From an uncultured bacterium (GTDB lineage: Bacteria; Spirochaetota; UBA4802; JAGODF01), in NCBI GenBank assembly GCA_937921485.1, contig CAKZSV010000034.1:1-55434 (forward strand): a DNA stretch of 55,434 nucleotides, in the 5' to 3' direction. Under the pieces are notes generated by a model, which was not told the DNA's origin, ran no database searches, and was given only the letters and a program-made list of their open reading frames with translations. Of the stretch, positions 46,537 to 55,434 are shown in pieces (position 1 is the first letter of the stretch; each line of letters opens with the position of its first letter). Made by a program: the position numbers and the translations under genes.

Positions 46537-46655
46537 TAAGGGAACTTCTAAAAACCATGTATAAGGATGTTCCCTTGTGTGCACAATATATAGGATAAAA
46601 CCGCTTTCTTTTTATCTTTATAATATGATGAAAGCGGTTTTTAGAGGTGCCCATA
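46537..46655 (+). repeat. Dispersed inverted-repeat element, copy 5 (119 bp)
   Basis: A full copy in plus orientation and the best one for describing the element. The left end is TAAGGGAACTTCTAAAAACC, and the right end GGTTTTTAGAGGTGCCCATA is its imperfect inverse. Hairpin A (AAGGGAAC...GTTCCCTT, 46538-46576) and hairpin B (AAACCGCTTTC...GAAAGCGGTTT, 46598-46640) are separated by GTGTGCACAATATATAGGAT. The right end overlaps the last codons of the decayed gene at 46641-47019. Confidence 0.85.
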
Positions 46656-47019
46656 AAAATTATCCCCGAACACAAAGTTTCCCCATATCGCACCCATCCA
46701 CATCCAGGTCCCATGAAACATAAGCGCAATATACAATATAATTCCGCGCGGCCAGGTGAATAGCGTCCAGAGATGCCGCTGAAAAAAATCAAGTCCTTCC
46801 CGTATCCTTGCATCAGTTGCGGATAATTGCGCCATCGAAACGCAGAAGCAGGGATACATGAGCATGGCACATAGTCCCAGGTAATAATGCGTACGTAATA
46901 AGGGAATCCGAAGCCATTCGCAGAAGCATGCGACTAATTTCTGACAAAGCAAAATACCCCACCATTAAAAGAAAGTCGCTTGCCAACGGCATGAATTGCT
47001 TCCATGTGGTTGTACGCAT
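46641..47019 (-). pseudogene. Frameshifted membrane protein gene, cut at its 3' end by a repeat element
   Basis: Two overlapping minus-strand frames carry consecutive parts of one hydrophobic protein. The first (from 47019) has SDFLLMVGYFALSEISRML. The second continues with THYYLGLCAMLMYPCFCVSM and WPRGIILYIALMFHGTWMWMGAIWG. The switch must occur between about 46890 and 46930 and implies a small indel. The second frame ends with GDNFYGHL inside the repeat at 46537-46655, so the original 3' end may be missing. I recognise no family. It could instead be an unusual intact small gene in the second frame. Confidence 0.45.
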
Positions 47020-47044
47020 AACCTTTATTACAAAATTATCCTCA

Positions 47045-47086
47045 AATATAAAAAAGCCGCACTCTTTACAGAAAAATGCGGCTTTT
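47045..47086 (-). terminator. Rho-independent terminator of the barrel gene
   Basis: On the minus strand AAAAGCCGCA and TGCGGCTTTT (47052-47061 with 47077-47086) form a perfect 10-bp stem, followed by TTTTTTATATT. It lies 21 bp after the stop of the gene at 47108. Confidence 0.85.
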
Positions 47087-47107
47087 CATCACAAATTGCA
47101 TCTGCTC

Positions 47108-48643
47108 TTATTTCGGCGCAAGCACCGTGGAGGCCTCTTTCGATTCCTTTGCCTCATCGGCGCCAAACCTGTACGTGACCGCAAACGCCATGGCAAGCGG
47201 ATTCCTCTGCTGGCTTGTCCATGCCATTCCCGAGACGAAATACGGGCCCACGGTGAAAAGCTCGATGTTCGCAAGCCAATCGAATGTGAAATACCCGAGT
47301 TTGTACGAAAGCCCCATGTTGAACACGGTCTGCGCGGAGCTCGTTTCACTCACCGACGCAGGGGTTTTTACGGTACCCTGCCCGGTGGTGCTTTCCCCTT
47401 CATTCGTGAGAGGCTGATAGACTGTCTGTTTCACGCCGAAGCGCCCCTTCCAGTTTTCGGAAAGCTTCGCCTCAAGGCCCACAATAAGAGGCACTTTTAT
47501 AGCAGTGTAGTCAAACTGGTATTTGTCAACATTATTTGCTGGTGTGATGGCATCCACGCCATAGTAATTATTTTTAAATGTTTCTATGACGGTAGCGAAC
47601 CCAAGGAACGCTTTCACGTCGGGAGAAAAGGCATACTCATCCGAAATGCCCACCGTGATGAGCTGACCCGTGCGCTCAAAGGTGTCGGTGGCATCAACAT
47701 TATTGGCAGGTGTACCTGTATCGGAAACCTTCATGCTTCCTTCCGTGGAGCGGTTAAGCATCTTATACGCAGCATAAAAATGCGATTTATGGCGCGTGGT
47801 CATCTGGTAGTTCACGCGCGCAAAGCCTCCGAAGTCCATCGCGCCCTTGCTCTTGTAATCCGCTTTAAACTCTTTTCCCGGTGCGTAGAGCGAATAGTTA
47901 TTGTCGAGCACATACATCACAAAGCTTCCTCCAAAATCCACATTCACCTGCGCGTTGATATTCACAATGCCACCCAGTCGCGCGGAGTACTCGGTGTTAA
48001 TGAGATTGTATTCTTCTTTCGCATTGGTTCCGGAATTTCCTTTTTTGTTGTTGACCCACGAAGCGGCATAGCCCAGATCAATTCCCCATGCAAATCGCCC
48101 AAGATCCATCGCAAACATGGCGCTGAAATTGCGCTGGGTGAGCTCTTCACGAAGATCGTCCGACGCTGTTGATGTTCCCACCGGATAGCTTGCGTCGACC
48201 GGATCTTTCAAATCGAGTATTCTTTGATCAAGCAGTTCCACCTGATACCCGGCAAATGCCTGACCGGAAGTGGAATGGGTATATTTGGATTTCGCGTGCA
48301 GGGAATAGGTGTCGGTATGAAAGAGGCCGTCTACCGCGGCGGTGTTCCACACATTATTGTCAACGGGAATTCCAAAATTGAAACCAATGAATGCCTTCCC
48401 GCCAGGATTGATAATAATTCCTCCCATGTTGTAGCCATCAACCACGCCAATGCGCTCGGCATAGGCGCGCTCTTTGAAATTCGGAAGATAGGCCGGGTTT
48501 TCGTACATGTAGGTTTGCAGGCCGTCCATAAACCATGGATACTCAAAAAGCCCCATGCCCATATCGCGCGTGCTGGTAGCAAAAAGCTTCGAACCTGCCA
48601 GAACCGCAACGACTAAAACTAATACAACAACCGTCTTTTTCAT
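47108..48643 (-). CDS. Predicted outer-membrane beta-barrel (porin-like) protein
   Basis: From the third of three consecutive ATGs (48643, 6 nt after AGGAG) the product has 511 residues. A signal peptide ends near LFAT. The mature protein opens with MGMGLFEYPWFMDGLQTYMYENPAYLP. Long alternating beta-strand segments with aromatic girdles follow (for example FARVNYQMTTRHKSHFYAAYKML). The last strand, AMAFAVTYRFG, is followed by a 15-residue tail. The number of candidate strands suggests a barrel of 14-16 strands. I do not recognise a family, so porin is a structural guess. The gene ends in a clear terminator and is 60 bp downstream of the next barrel gene on the same strand. Confidence 0.65.
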   Translation of the reverse strand: MKKTVVVLVLVVAVLAGSKLFATSTRDMGMGLFEYPWFMDGLQTYMYENPAYLPNFKERAYAERIGVVDGYNMGGIIINPGGKAFIGFNFGIPVDNNVWNTAAVDGLFHTDTYSLHAKSKYTHSTSGQAFAGYQVELLDQRILDLKDPVDASYPVGTSTASDDLREELTQRNFSAMFAMDLGRFAWGIDLGYAASWVNNKKGNSGTNAKEEYNLINTEYSARLGGIVNINAQVNVDFGGSFVMYVLDNNYSLYAPGKEFKADYKSKGAMDFGGFARVNYQMTTRHKSHFYAAYKMLNRSTEGSMKVSDTGTPANNVDATDTFERTGQLITVGISDEYAFSPDVKAFLGFATVIETFKNNYYGVDAITPANNVDKYQFDYTAIKVPLIVGLEAKLSENWKGRFGVKQTVYQPLTNEGESTTGQGTVKTPASVSETSSAQTVFNMGLSYKLGYFTFDWLANIELFTVGPYFVSGMAWTSQQRNPLAMAFAVTYRFGADEAKESKEASTVLAPK

Positions 48644-48702
48644 CATCATCTCCTGTCACATAGTGTTTGTGTGCTTTTAACTTACATTAACGACTCGCAT
48701 TT

Positions 48703-49398
48703 TTAAAAATAATATCCCGTATAGCCATACACCGCCATGGCCGACGAGGCGTGCATCTGAAAATAGTACCAGTACGCTGCCTCAAAACCCAGCACGAAAT
48801 GCCTGCCGAAAATCCGAAAAAATCCCGCGCTTCCTCCGAGCGTAAATGAAAGTGAAAAATCGGATGTATCTTTCACTTTTGAATAAATTGCCGAAAGGCC
48901 CGGCCCGCCTTTCACCTGCGCGTTCACAATGTCGAAAAGCGAAAAGGTTGCGGTTGCGTTCGGCAGAAATGTAGCGTAGGTCATACTGCCGTCGGGCACT
49001 TCCCTGTCTTTAAGCTTCGCGTAGGAAATATCAATTCCCCCTCCGAAAAGCGTCTCGCCAATATTATTCTTCTGGACGATGAGCTTTGCGCTCCAGCTTG
49101 GATTCAGATAGTTTGTCTGATCCCCCCCCGGAAAAAAATAGCCGCCCGAGGCAAGAATCGTCACCTCCGACCAGGCAGAGCCGCTGATGGTGGCGGAAGG
49201 GGGCGGCACCGGCAATTGCTTTTTCTCCTCGACCGCCGCTTCCTTTTTTGCCGGTAGCTTTTTGGCAGCAGGAACATTCTGTGCCTGCAGATCACCTTCT
49301 TTCGTTACCAGTGAAAGAGCTGAAAGCATCAAAAGCATCACGCACGCACTTACCTTCCGTCCACATTGCATCGTGTTACTATTTCTTCTCTGCACCAT
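48703..49398 (-). CDS. Predicted outer-membrane beta-barrel protein with Pro/Lys-rich N-terminus
   Basis: I place the start near 49398 (ATG, or the adjacent GTG at 49395), just after AAGGAGG. ATGs at 49449 and 49371 are alternatives, and the first would overlap the upstream gene. A signal peptide ends at LQAQ. A Lys/Glu/Pro-rich linker (AAKKLPAKKEAAVEEKKQLPVPPP) leads into a barrel-like domain of about 160 residues. That domain has glycine-rich beta segments (VTILASGGYFFPGG, LSFTLGGSAGFF) and ends with an aromatic strand (AVYGYTGYYF), a C-terminal Tyr/Phe as in many barrels. The linker could hold the protein to another envelope component. Confidence 0.65.
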   Translation of the reverse strand: MVQRRNSNTMQCGRKVSACVMLLMLSALSLVTKEGDLQAQNVPAAKKLPAKKEAAVEEKKQLPVPPPSATISGSAWSEVTILASGGYFFPGGDQTNYLNPSWSAKLIVQKNNIGETLFGGGIDISYAKLKDREVPDGSMTYATFLPNATATFSLFDIVNAQVKGGPGLSAIYSKVKDTSDFSLSFTLGGSAGFFRIFGRHFVLGFEAAYWYYFQMHASSAMAVYGYTGYYF

Positions 49399-49438
49399 TC
49401 CTCCTTGCCACGCACATCCAAACCGGCTGCACTCCTTT

Positions 49439-52400
49439 TTACCAATCAACTTTTGGTTTTATGGAATCAGTTTTACTAAAGTCATCATCTATGAAATCAA
49501 CCGCGTTAATTTCATAGAATTTCCAGTACTCGCGATCGTAGCCATTGATATTGAGTTTAAACACTTTCCATGCATTGTTATCCGAACCAAGTTTATCCGC
49601 CGGGAAAGTTGCTGCCCGGTACAACCCAAGCGAGGAATAAATGCGCACAATGCCGGACGTTCTTCCCCAGCCTGGATAGAATCTCACCGTTTGCGCACCT
49701 GACACCGTCGCATTATTGCTCAGTTCTATCTCAAAGTTTTTCCCTCCCGTATTCGTCACTCTTCGCACATAGGTGTTCTCAGGAATACCCGTTCCCGTCA
49801 CCTTCGTTCCGGGATAAATCCCATACGCGTCAATATTTCGCGAGAAAGTGATCGTCACACTAGAACCATTCGCTGTTGCTAGATTGTTAATGGTAAATTT
49901 CCGATTGGTTCCAGTAGATCGATCATACCAGGTGAGATACGAATTTGCCGGTATTCCCGTTCCCGTAACGGTATTATGATAGTATGAATAAAAATCATTA
50001 TCCCACGTTGTCCCACCTACAATCACTTCATCACTCCCGCTTGTGACCGTACATCTGGTAGTAAACACCTTATCGGTTCCCGGCACTGTGCCGGTAATTT
50101 TATTCGAACCGTTTGTAAGGGTAGCAGTTAAATCGAACACCGCGCTTTTACCCCTATTGCCAGTCATCCAGTATGGGTTATAGGCAAAGCGATGAACGGT
50201 GAAGGCGTACACACCCCACGCGTACTGCGCACCGCCAAAGCGGTACATATTAATTGCCTCTGGACCAAAGCCGGTAACGGTATCCATCACAAGGCTTGCG
50301 GTGGTGCTCGTTCCGTACCAGTCACCATTGTCGGTTATGCCGCCCCACTGCTCACCCGTCGCTTCATTGAAGTTTTTCAAATCAGACCAGATGATAAATC
50401 TATTCGTCGGCGCTGGCGTCACTGTTTTCGCAGTTGCCCCCGTGAGATAAATATCCGGGTCGCTCGGGAAATCAAACCACTGATAGATGAAGCGCACCTG
50501 AGGCTCAAACAATTCCTCACAGAGAGCCTGACGGCCTATGTTCACATTTCCATTTACTACCACATTATTCACTTCGAGATTGAAAAATCCATTTTTGGAA
50601 AATACAACCCGGTACACGCCTGCCTCAAATGGATTGTTGTCGGGTTTCTTCACGGTGAAAAATCCCCTCACATCCGATTGACCTTCGCCAACTTCCTGTC
50701 CCAGATAATTGTACACTTTTACCGTCGCAGAGCTCACCACAAAACCGGTGTTGGCGCTCACTGTTTTTCCGGATATCGTACCTGCGGTTGCAGTGTCAGG
50801 AACAAGATAGAGCATCCCCACATTGGTATATGCACCAATATCAACGGAAATCCCCGCTATGCCTCCGCCGCTGTACCCGCTCTTCTCCACTTCAATACGG
50901 TATTTTGTGCCTCCAATCGGCACATTTACAAGGGTAAAATCGCCGTTCGCATCAGTGGTGCACTCCGCCACTTTTTCGCCGCCGGAAATGCGTTTTAATG
51001 TAACCTTCGCCCCTTCCACATTATCACCGAAGATATTCCGCACCTTTCCAATCACGCCTCCCACTACCTGAATGCCGTCCGATGCCTGTCCCCACGCGCG
51101 CCAGCTTGAATCATTTGCAGGTCTGCCACTTACATCATTTACCGATACTCTCGCATAGTATCCTTCAATTTCAGAACTTTCCACAATGAAATCATACGAA
51201 TCGGTATTTCCGATGACAGCACCATCTGGCCCGCCAAACACAATATTTGTAAAATTCGAATCCGATGCAATCTGAATCTTCACATCGGCGGTTCCAATGG
51301 GGCGTAACCAGCTGAACTTTATTGTCGAATACGTAGTTATATTTCCCGTATCATAGGTCTTCGGAGATACGAGTGCCGGCGGTTCTATGGTCCAGTTATA
51401 GCTTACCTCGGAACTCCAGTTGCCGGCAAGGTCGCGCCCCTTCACCAATATAGTATGCGCTTTCGGCTCAAGGCCGCCGAGTGTGAGCGGATAATCGACA
51501 ACAATTTCTGACGACGCAGGCAGCCAGCTGCCGTCATCAAGTTTGTACCGATAGGCAACCACTCCTGCTCCTCCCACGGTAATGTTCACAGAGGTTTTCG
51601 TGGTGGGATTTTCCTGAGGCTCATTCACTGTCAACGACACCGTCGGCGGCTGTGTATCCACCACCCAGGTATATGTCGTCGCGTCCGAATCAGCCTGATA
51701 CAACAGTTCGTTTTTCCGCCCGCATACCAGAATGGTATGTTGCCCATCCTGTAACGAAGAAAGAATAATATGGGAACTCACATTTAACCACGAACTCCAG
51801 CCCCCTCCGTCAAAATTGTACTTATATTCGATGATCCCTGTACCGCCAATGATAAATTCAGCACCGGTCTGATTTGTTGGATTTTCCGGCCTGTTGGTGA
51901 TGGCGGCAATTGGGAGAATGGTATCGACACGCCAGGTATACGTTTTTGCCTGATCGGCAGGCGTCCAGTTGCCCACCTCGTCGCGCGCAATCACATAGAG
52001 GGTATAGGTATTATCCGTAAGGCCACTTTCTGTTATATGTGAAGCCACTGGAATTTCCGAAGTGCTCCAATCCCCGGAATTTATTTTGTATTTATAATGC
52101 GTAATGCCGCTTCCCCCGACTGTCACATCAATGGAAGTATCCGATGTGGGATCGTTTGGCAGATTGGTCAATATAATATCCGATGCAGACGGAGGTGTGG
52201 TATCTACGATCCAGTTATACGACGTGGGCTCATTTTCGCCCTGCCAGATGCCGCTTGCGCTTTTTCCGATAGCATAGACAGTATGCCCGCCGGCGGTAAG
52301 CCCCGTGCGGCTTATTGGCGTAGAAACCGGCGTTTCAGCGCTCCAGATGCCGGCACCATCCAACCTGTATTTATATGAAACCACATTTGTCCCTCCCACC

Positions 52401-55141
52401 GATATATTGATGAGCGTCTCTTTAGTGGGATTTGAAGGCAAAGTGGCTGGAACGAATACCGCCGTCGGTGTATCCACATCAACCGTCCAGATGCAGGTGG
52501 TTGCGTTAGAAACTGCCTGCCAGTTCCCCGCTTCATCGCGGGCTATAACTTTTAAAATATACGTACCTCTGCCTAAATTTGATTTTTCAATGACCGGATT
52601 ATCGATAAGTCTGAATTCTGTATTGCCGCTCGGGTCGGGATCTTCCGGCACCAGTGCAAGAGCATATTTATACGAGTACACTCCCACCCCTCCAACGCGC
52701 ACGGCAATGCTCTGATTCGATGTGGGATTTTCCGGCCTGTTGGTTAGTTCTGCAACGGGCGGGGTCTTATCAACAGTCCAATTACATTTTGTCGCATTTT
52801 CTATGGTTTGCCAGTTTCCACCGACTTTGCCAATTACCATCAACGTATGAGGGCCTTCCGATAAACTTGAAGCTGTAATTGGCGTGGAGACATCTATCTC
52901 ATTAGACCAAGAACCATTATCAAGCTGATATTTATAATACTCCACATTGCTCACGGTGATATTAATTGAATCGACATTTGTAAATGGCTTTGGCGTGTTA
53001 TTTAAAACAGCCGTCGGAAGCGTATCGCTTATTGTCCAGCTGTGGGATGTGGGAATTTCCTGTCTATTACCCGCCAGGTCAAAACCGCGCACCTCTAACA
53101 CATAATCTCCTTCTGGCAGCGGTTCGCTATTTCCAAGTTGTATGAGCGGCTGGGTATATCTGTTGTATTCAACGCTCCAGTCTTCCCACACTCCGGATTT
53201 TTTCAATCGATACTGATATTTCACCACACCAACACCGCCAATAGAAATATTTGCCGTATGCACATTCGTTAGAGATGGAGGAGTATCATACAGCACCACC
53301 ACCGGCGGTTCGGTGTCTATTGTCCATACGTGCCGGGTGGGATCCTGCAGGCTCTGCCAGTTGCCCGCCAGGTCGCGCACCACCACCGAAAGCGTGTAGG
53401 TATCATCCGGAAGGTTAATCCGGTTTATGCTCATCTTTATGGGTATCTCGCCGGACCACGTTGTATCGGTCAAGAGAAACTTATACGCAACGGCGTCATC
53501 AGCTGGCCCCACACCAATATCAATGGAGTTACTACTGGTATATGTTTCAGGAAGATTGGAAAGAGTAGCCTTCGGTGCTTGCATATCGACCCGCCAGCTC
53601 CATTCCGCGGCGGTGGCCTCGCTCTGCTCATTGCCTGCAAAATCAACACCCATCACCTTAATGGTATAATTTCCCTCACCAAGAGAGGTGAGCTGAATTG
53701 GTTCATTGATCATATACTTGCCGCTTAATGCCTGGGGGGCACCGTTTATATAGAGCCTGTACCGATAGCCCGCGATATCCGGCGAACTGGACGAGACGGA
53801 AATCAGCGTTTTCTGGCTATTGGTTGGATTTGCCGGAAGATTTGAAATCTCGCATACCGGCGCTACGTTATCGACTGTCCAGGTATATTTGACCGCCGGT
53901 CCTTCAGAACTCGGATCGCCGTTTCGCAACGCACCAATCACTTTAATAATATAATCGCCGTCCGGTAAGTCATTTAATTGAATTCTATTATCCACCGACT
54001 CATAATTGCTCCACGCGCCGTCGTTTATCTGATAGCGATAGTAGTACACATCGTTACCGCCGATGAGAATTGTGGCAAAACGGAGTCGCGTATAGCGATC
54101 AGGTTTGTTTGAAATTACGGCTACTGGTTTATTGTTGCAGATCGTCCAGCTGCAGGTGGTAGGATTTGGCTGAACATTCCCTGCCGCGTCCTTCCCCCAC
54201 ACATAGAGAGTGTATTCGCCATCGGGCAAATTTTCCTTTACGATTGCCTTGCTAACGGGGATGTTTTCCACAAGCGCATCGGAGTTAATTCGGTACGAAT
54301 AGGTTGTCACTCCCGAACCTTCCACCAGCACTGCGATGTCCCGCGACGTGGTAACTTGCTCAGGTACTCGCGAAAGCCTTGCAACTGGTGGAACAGTATC
54401 AACAAGGAACTGAATGGTTGTGGCGGCATTCAAATCCTGCCATTCGCCGGTTTCACCATTTTTCCCGACAACTTTAATGGTGTGATAGCCGTCCGCAAGT
54501 GCGGGGAGATTAAGTTTTTCTGAAATATCGAATTCATTGCTGTAATCACCTCCATCCAGCGAATAGGCATAGCTCCCCGTAGTGACATTAGATATTCTGA
54601 TATCGAACTCCAGGTTCGATGTGTTGAATGATGGATAGGGGGAGGTTTCAGGAAGCCTGACATCACCATGCCATACTTCTGCAACAACAGAACCCTTTCC
54701 AATAAATTTTGCCAAAGAATTGACTATGGCGTTGCCGTCAACATCCTTCACGCGCTGTACAAGAAGCGTATATTCTGCGCCGTGACGCATGCCAAACTGC
54801 GGACCGGTTGAAATAGCGATTGTGACTGATTTTCTATCGTCACCGAGCACCGGCGCGGGATCGGGAAGAACATTCACACGATGGGTGCCCTGGATATAAT
54901 AATTGGTATAATCCAACGCACTTGCTTCATCCACTTCTTCGTTGAACACCACTTTGATGGCATTTTTACTTATCGCTTCGGCGCTCATCACCGTCGGCGG
55001 CGTGGTATCAGGAACGTATGGAACAGTATAATCGCCGCGGTTTACCTCATATATGTGAAAAGTATCGCCGCTGCAGGAGATGCCCGCAAGGCCAGCCGCC
55101 ATGATTACAAGTGGAAAAAAAATTATTTTATTCATTTTCAT
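49439..55141 (-). CDS. Very large lipoprotein with 12 Ig-like repeats and two carboxypeptidase-regulatory-like domains
   Basis: From the ATG at 55141 (GAGGAGG 6 nt before) the product has 1900 residues. The lipobox is GISC followed by SGDT. A SbsA-type Ig-like domain comes first (residues ~40-150; NAIKVVFNEEVDEASALDYTNYYI). Then come twelve repeats of ~85-90 residues that share YKY-x-LDxGxWS, L-xDGxYTL-V-GKDxAGNWQ and W-(T/x)-VDTxPP. An FN3-like domain follows. Two carboxypeptidase-regulatory-like domains (GVIGKVRN..., GTISGKTVS...) come next, then a region with two VTGTGIP-xNxY motifs. It is probably a surface adhesin or structural protein. The repeats may have grown by duplication. Confidence 0.82.
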   Translation of the reverse strand: MKMNKIIFFPLVIMAAGLAGISCSGDTFHIYEVNRGDYTVPYVPDTTPPTVMSAEAISKNAIKVVFNEEVDEASALDYTNYYIQGTHRVNVLPDPAPVLGDDRKSVTIAISTGPQFGMRHGAEYTLLVQRVKDVDGNAIVNSLAKFIGKGSVVAEVWHGDVRLPETSPYPSFNTSNLEFDIRISNVTTGSYAYSLDGGDYSNEFDISEKLNLPALADGYHTIKVVGKNGETGEWQDLNAATTIQFLVDTVPPVARLSRVPEQVTTSRDIAVLVEGSGVTTYSYRINSDALVENIPVSKAIVKENLPDGEYTLYVWGKDAAGNVQPNPTTCSWTICNNKPVAVISNKPDRYTRLRFATILIGGNDVYYYRYQINDGAWSNYESVDNRIQLNDLPDGDYIIKVIGALRNGDPSSEGPAVKYTWTVDNVAPVCEISNLPANPTNSQKTLISVSSSSPDIAGYRYRLYINGAPQALSGKYMINEPIQLTSLGEGNYTIKVMGVDFAGNEQSEATAAEWSWRVDMQAPKATLSNLPETYTSSNSIDIGVGPADDAVAYKFLLTDTTWSGEIPIKMSINRINLPDDTYTLSVVVRDLAGNWQSLQDPTRHVWTIDTEPPVVVLYDTPPSLTNVHTANISIGGVGVVKYQYRLKKSGVWEDWSVEYNRYTQPLIQLGNSEPLPEGDYVLEVRGFDLAGNRQEIPTSHSWTISDTLPTAVLNNTPKPFTNVDSINITVSNVEYYKYQLDNGSWSNEIDVSTPITASSLSEGPHTLMVIGKVGGNWQTIENATKCNWTVDKTPPVAELTNRPENPTSNQSIAVRVGGVGVYSYKYALALVPEDPDPSGNTEFRLIDNPVIEKSNLGRGTYILKVIARDEAGNWQAVSNATTCIWTVDVDTPTAVFVPATLPSNPTKETLINISVGGTNVVSYKYRLDGAGIWSAETPVSTPISRTGLTAGGHTVYAIGKSASGIWQGENEPTSYNWIVDTTPPSASDIILTNLPNDPTSDTSIDVTVGGSGITHYKYKINSGDWSTSEIPVASHITESGLTDNTYTLYVIARDEVGNWTPADQAKTYTWRVDTILPIAAITNRPENPTNQTGAEFIIGGTGIIEYKYNFDGGGWSSWLNVSSHIILSSLQDGQHTILVCGRKNELLYQADSDATTYTWVVDTQPPTVSLTVNEPQENPTTKTSVNITVGGAGVVAYRYKLDDGSWLPASSEIVVDYPLTLGGLEPKAHTILVKGRDLAGNWSSEVSYNWTIEPPALVSPKTYDTGNITTYSTIKFSWLRPIGTADVKIQIASDSNFTNIVFGGPDGAVIGNTDSYDFIVESSEIEGYYARVSVNDVSGRPANDSSWRAWGQASDGIQVVGGVIGKVRNIFGDNVEGAKVTLKRISGGEKVAECTTDANGDFTLVNVPIGGTKYRIEVEKSGYSGGGIAGISVDIGAYTNVGMLYLVPDTATAGTISGKTVSANTGFVVSSATVKVYNYLGQEVGEGQSDVRGFFTVKKPDNNPFEAGVYRVVFSKNGFFNLEVNNVVVNGNVNIGRQALCEELFEPQVRFIYQWFDFPSDPDIYLTGATAKTVTPAPTNRFIIWSDLKNFNEATGEQWGGITDNGDWYGTSTTASLVMDTVTGFGPEAINMYRFGGAQYAWGVYAFTVHRFAYNPYWMTGNRGKSAVFDLTATLTNGSNKITGTVPGTDKVFTTRCTVTSGSDEVIVGGTTWDNDFYSYYHNTVTGTGIPANSYLTWYDRSTGTNRKFTINNLATANGSSVTITFSRNIDAYGIYPGTKVTGTGIPENTYVRRVTNTGGKNFEIELSNNATVSGAQTVRFYPGWGRTSGIVRIYSSLGLYRAATFPADKLGSDNNAWKVFKLNINGYDREYWKFYEINAVDFIDDDFSKTDSIKPKVDW

Positions 55142-55152
55142 GGCATTCCTCC

Positions 55153-55434
55153 TCAATACCTTCTTATCTTAAGGTCGTCAATAATCACATTTCCTCCGAG
55201 GTCTCCGGCGGAATACGCGCGAAGCTTCAAATAAACAGCGCCCGATCCCGCATAGCTCGAAAGATCGACATAATGCGTATGCCATAGCGGATCATCGTTT
55301 GTAAGCGACCAATCGTAGCGGTATATTGCGCCCATAGCCCCCGCGCTCACTAGCGTATAGTTTTCGCCGTCGGTACTGACATACACTTCGACGCGATCCA
55401 GCTGATTATAGAGCCTTTCGTGGAACATCTGGAA
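55153..55434 (-). CDS. C-terminal end of a gene running out of the window (jelly-roll-like domain)
   Basis: The frame is open to the right edge, so the true start is outside the window. The visible ATG at 55428 need not be the start. The ~94 visible residues (VEVYVSTDGENYTLVSAG...SSYAGSGAVYLKLRAYSAGDLGGNVIIDDLKIR) look like the end of a beta-sandwich (concanavalin or CUB/F5-8C-like) domain common in secreted proteins. The stop codon is 11 bp upstream of the 1900-residue lipoprotein start, on the same strand. The two are probably in one transcript. Confidence 0.7.
   Translation of the reverse strand, partial: FQMFHERLYNQLDRVEVYVSTDGENYTLVSAGAMGAIYRYDWSLTNDDPLWHTHYVDLSSYAGSGAVYLKLRAYSAGDLGGNVIIDDLKIRRY

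Noticed and set aside
46928..48172. Long plus-strand frame of 414 codons
   Set aside because: It is rich in His and Arg and is the complement of the barrel gene at 47108-48643, which has a signal peptide and a terminator.
49439..55141. Possible CRISPR array or DNA-level tandem repeats
   Set aside because: The periodicity is at the protein level (about 85-90 codons) with diverged DNA, and there are no short identical repeats with spacers.

Overview
The window reads as chromosomal DNA of a diderm (outer-membrane) bacterium with moderate GC and mixed strand use. A spirochaete or a close relative is my best guess. The evidence is a LolA-like carrier, an MCE lipid-transport protein, several predicted outer-membrane barrels, many Cys-lipobox lipoproteins with short spirochaete-style signal peptides, a futalosine-pathway menaquinone gene and a RavA/ViaA-like MoxR-VWA pair. 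No rRNA, tRNA, CRISPR array, prophage or intact transposase gene was seen, so the taxonomic call is an inference.

Layout. (i) 1-4 kb: a small three-repeat lipoprotein, then a minus-strand cluster of a LolA-like protein, a small barrel and a ComEC-like channel. (ii) 4-9.4 kb: a sigma-70 factor, an anchored beta-propeller-like protein, a family 2 glycosyltransferase, an MCE protein, a STAS protein and a protein with ribbon-helix-helix-like segments. (iii) 9.6-16 kb: a CHASE2 adenylate/guanylate cyclase followed 10 bp later by a 1216-residue 7TM-HAMP-PAS3 histidine kinase. (iv) 16-21.4 kb: homoserine dehydrogenase, threonine synthase, an MBL-fold hydrolase and a signal-peptidase-like protein in one run, then an SDR epimerase. 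(v) 21.4-31.5 kb, minus strand: VWA and MoxR proteins, a PAS kinase, an AtpI-like membrane protein, RlmB, CysS, a peptide-type solute-binding protein and a coiled-coil protein. (vi) 31.5-32.1 kb: a HicBA pair with a palindromic promoter. (vii) 32.1-40.8 kb: two very large lipoproteins behind a 600-bp AT-rich leader. (viii) 41.4-47 kb: a polysaccharide deacetylase, MenG/UbiE with MqnC, a second ribbon-helix-helix-like paralogue, a BaiN-type flavoprotein and a decayed membrane gene. (ix) 47-55.4 kb: two predicted barrels, a 1900-residue lipoprotein with 12 Ig-like repeats, and the C-terminal end of a gene that leaves the window.

The less expected content is of three kinds. First, a dispersed element of about 120 bp with 20-bp terminal inverted repeats and two internal hairpins (four full copies and one partial copy) looks like a non-autonomous transposable element (MITE-like). 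Second, three proteins keep a family fold but have lost the catalytic or phosphoacceptor residues: the S26-like protein, the PAS kinase with His replaced by Tyr, and the ComEC C-terminal domain. Third, a dispersed two-member family with tandem ribbon-helix-helix-like segments and a shared C-terminal motif was found by comparing the ORFs with each other.

All domain calls come from reading motifs by eye. No database search was run.
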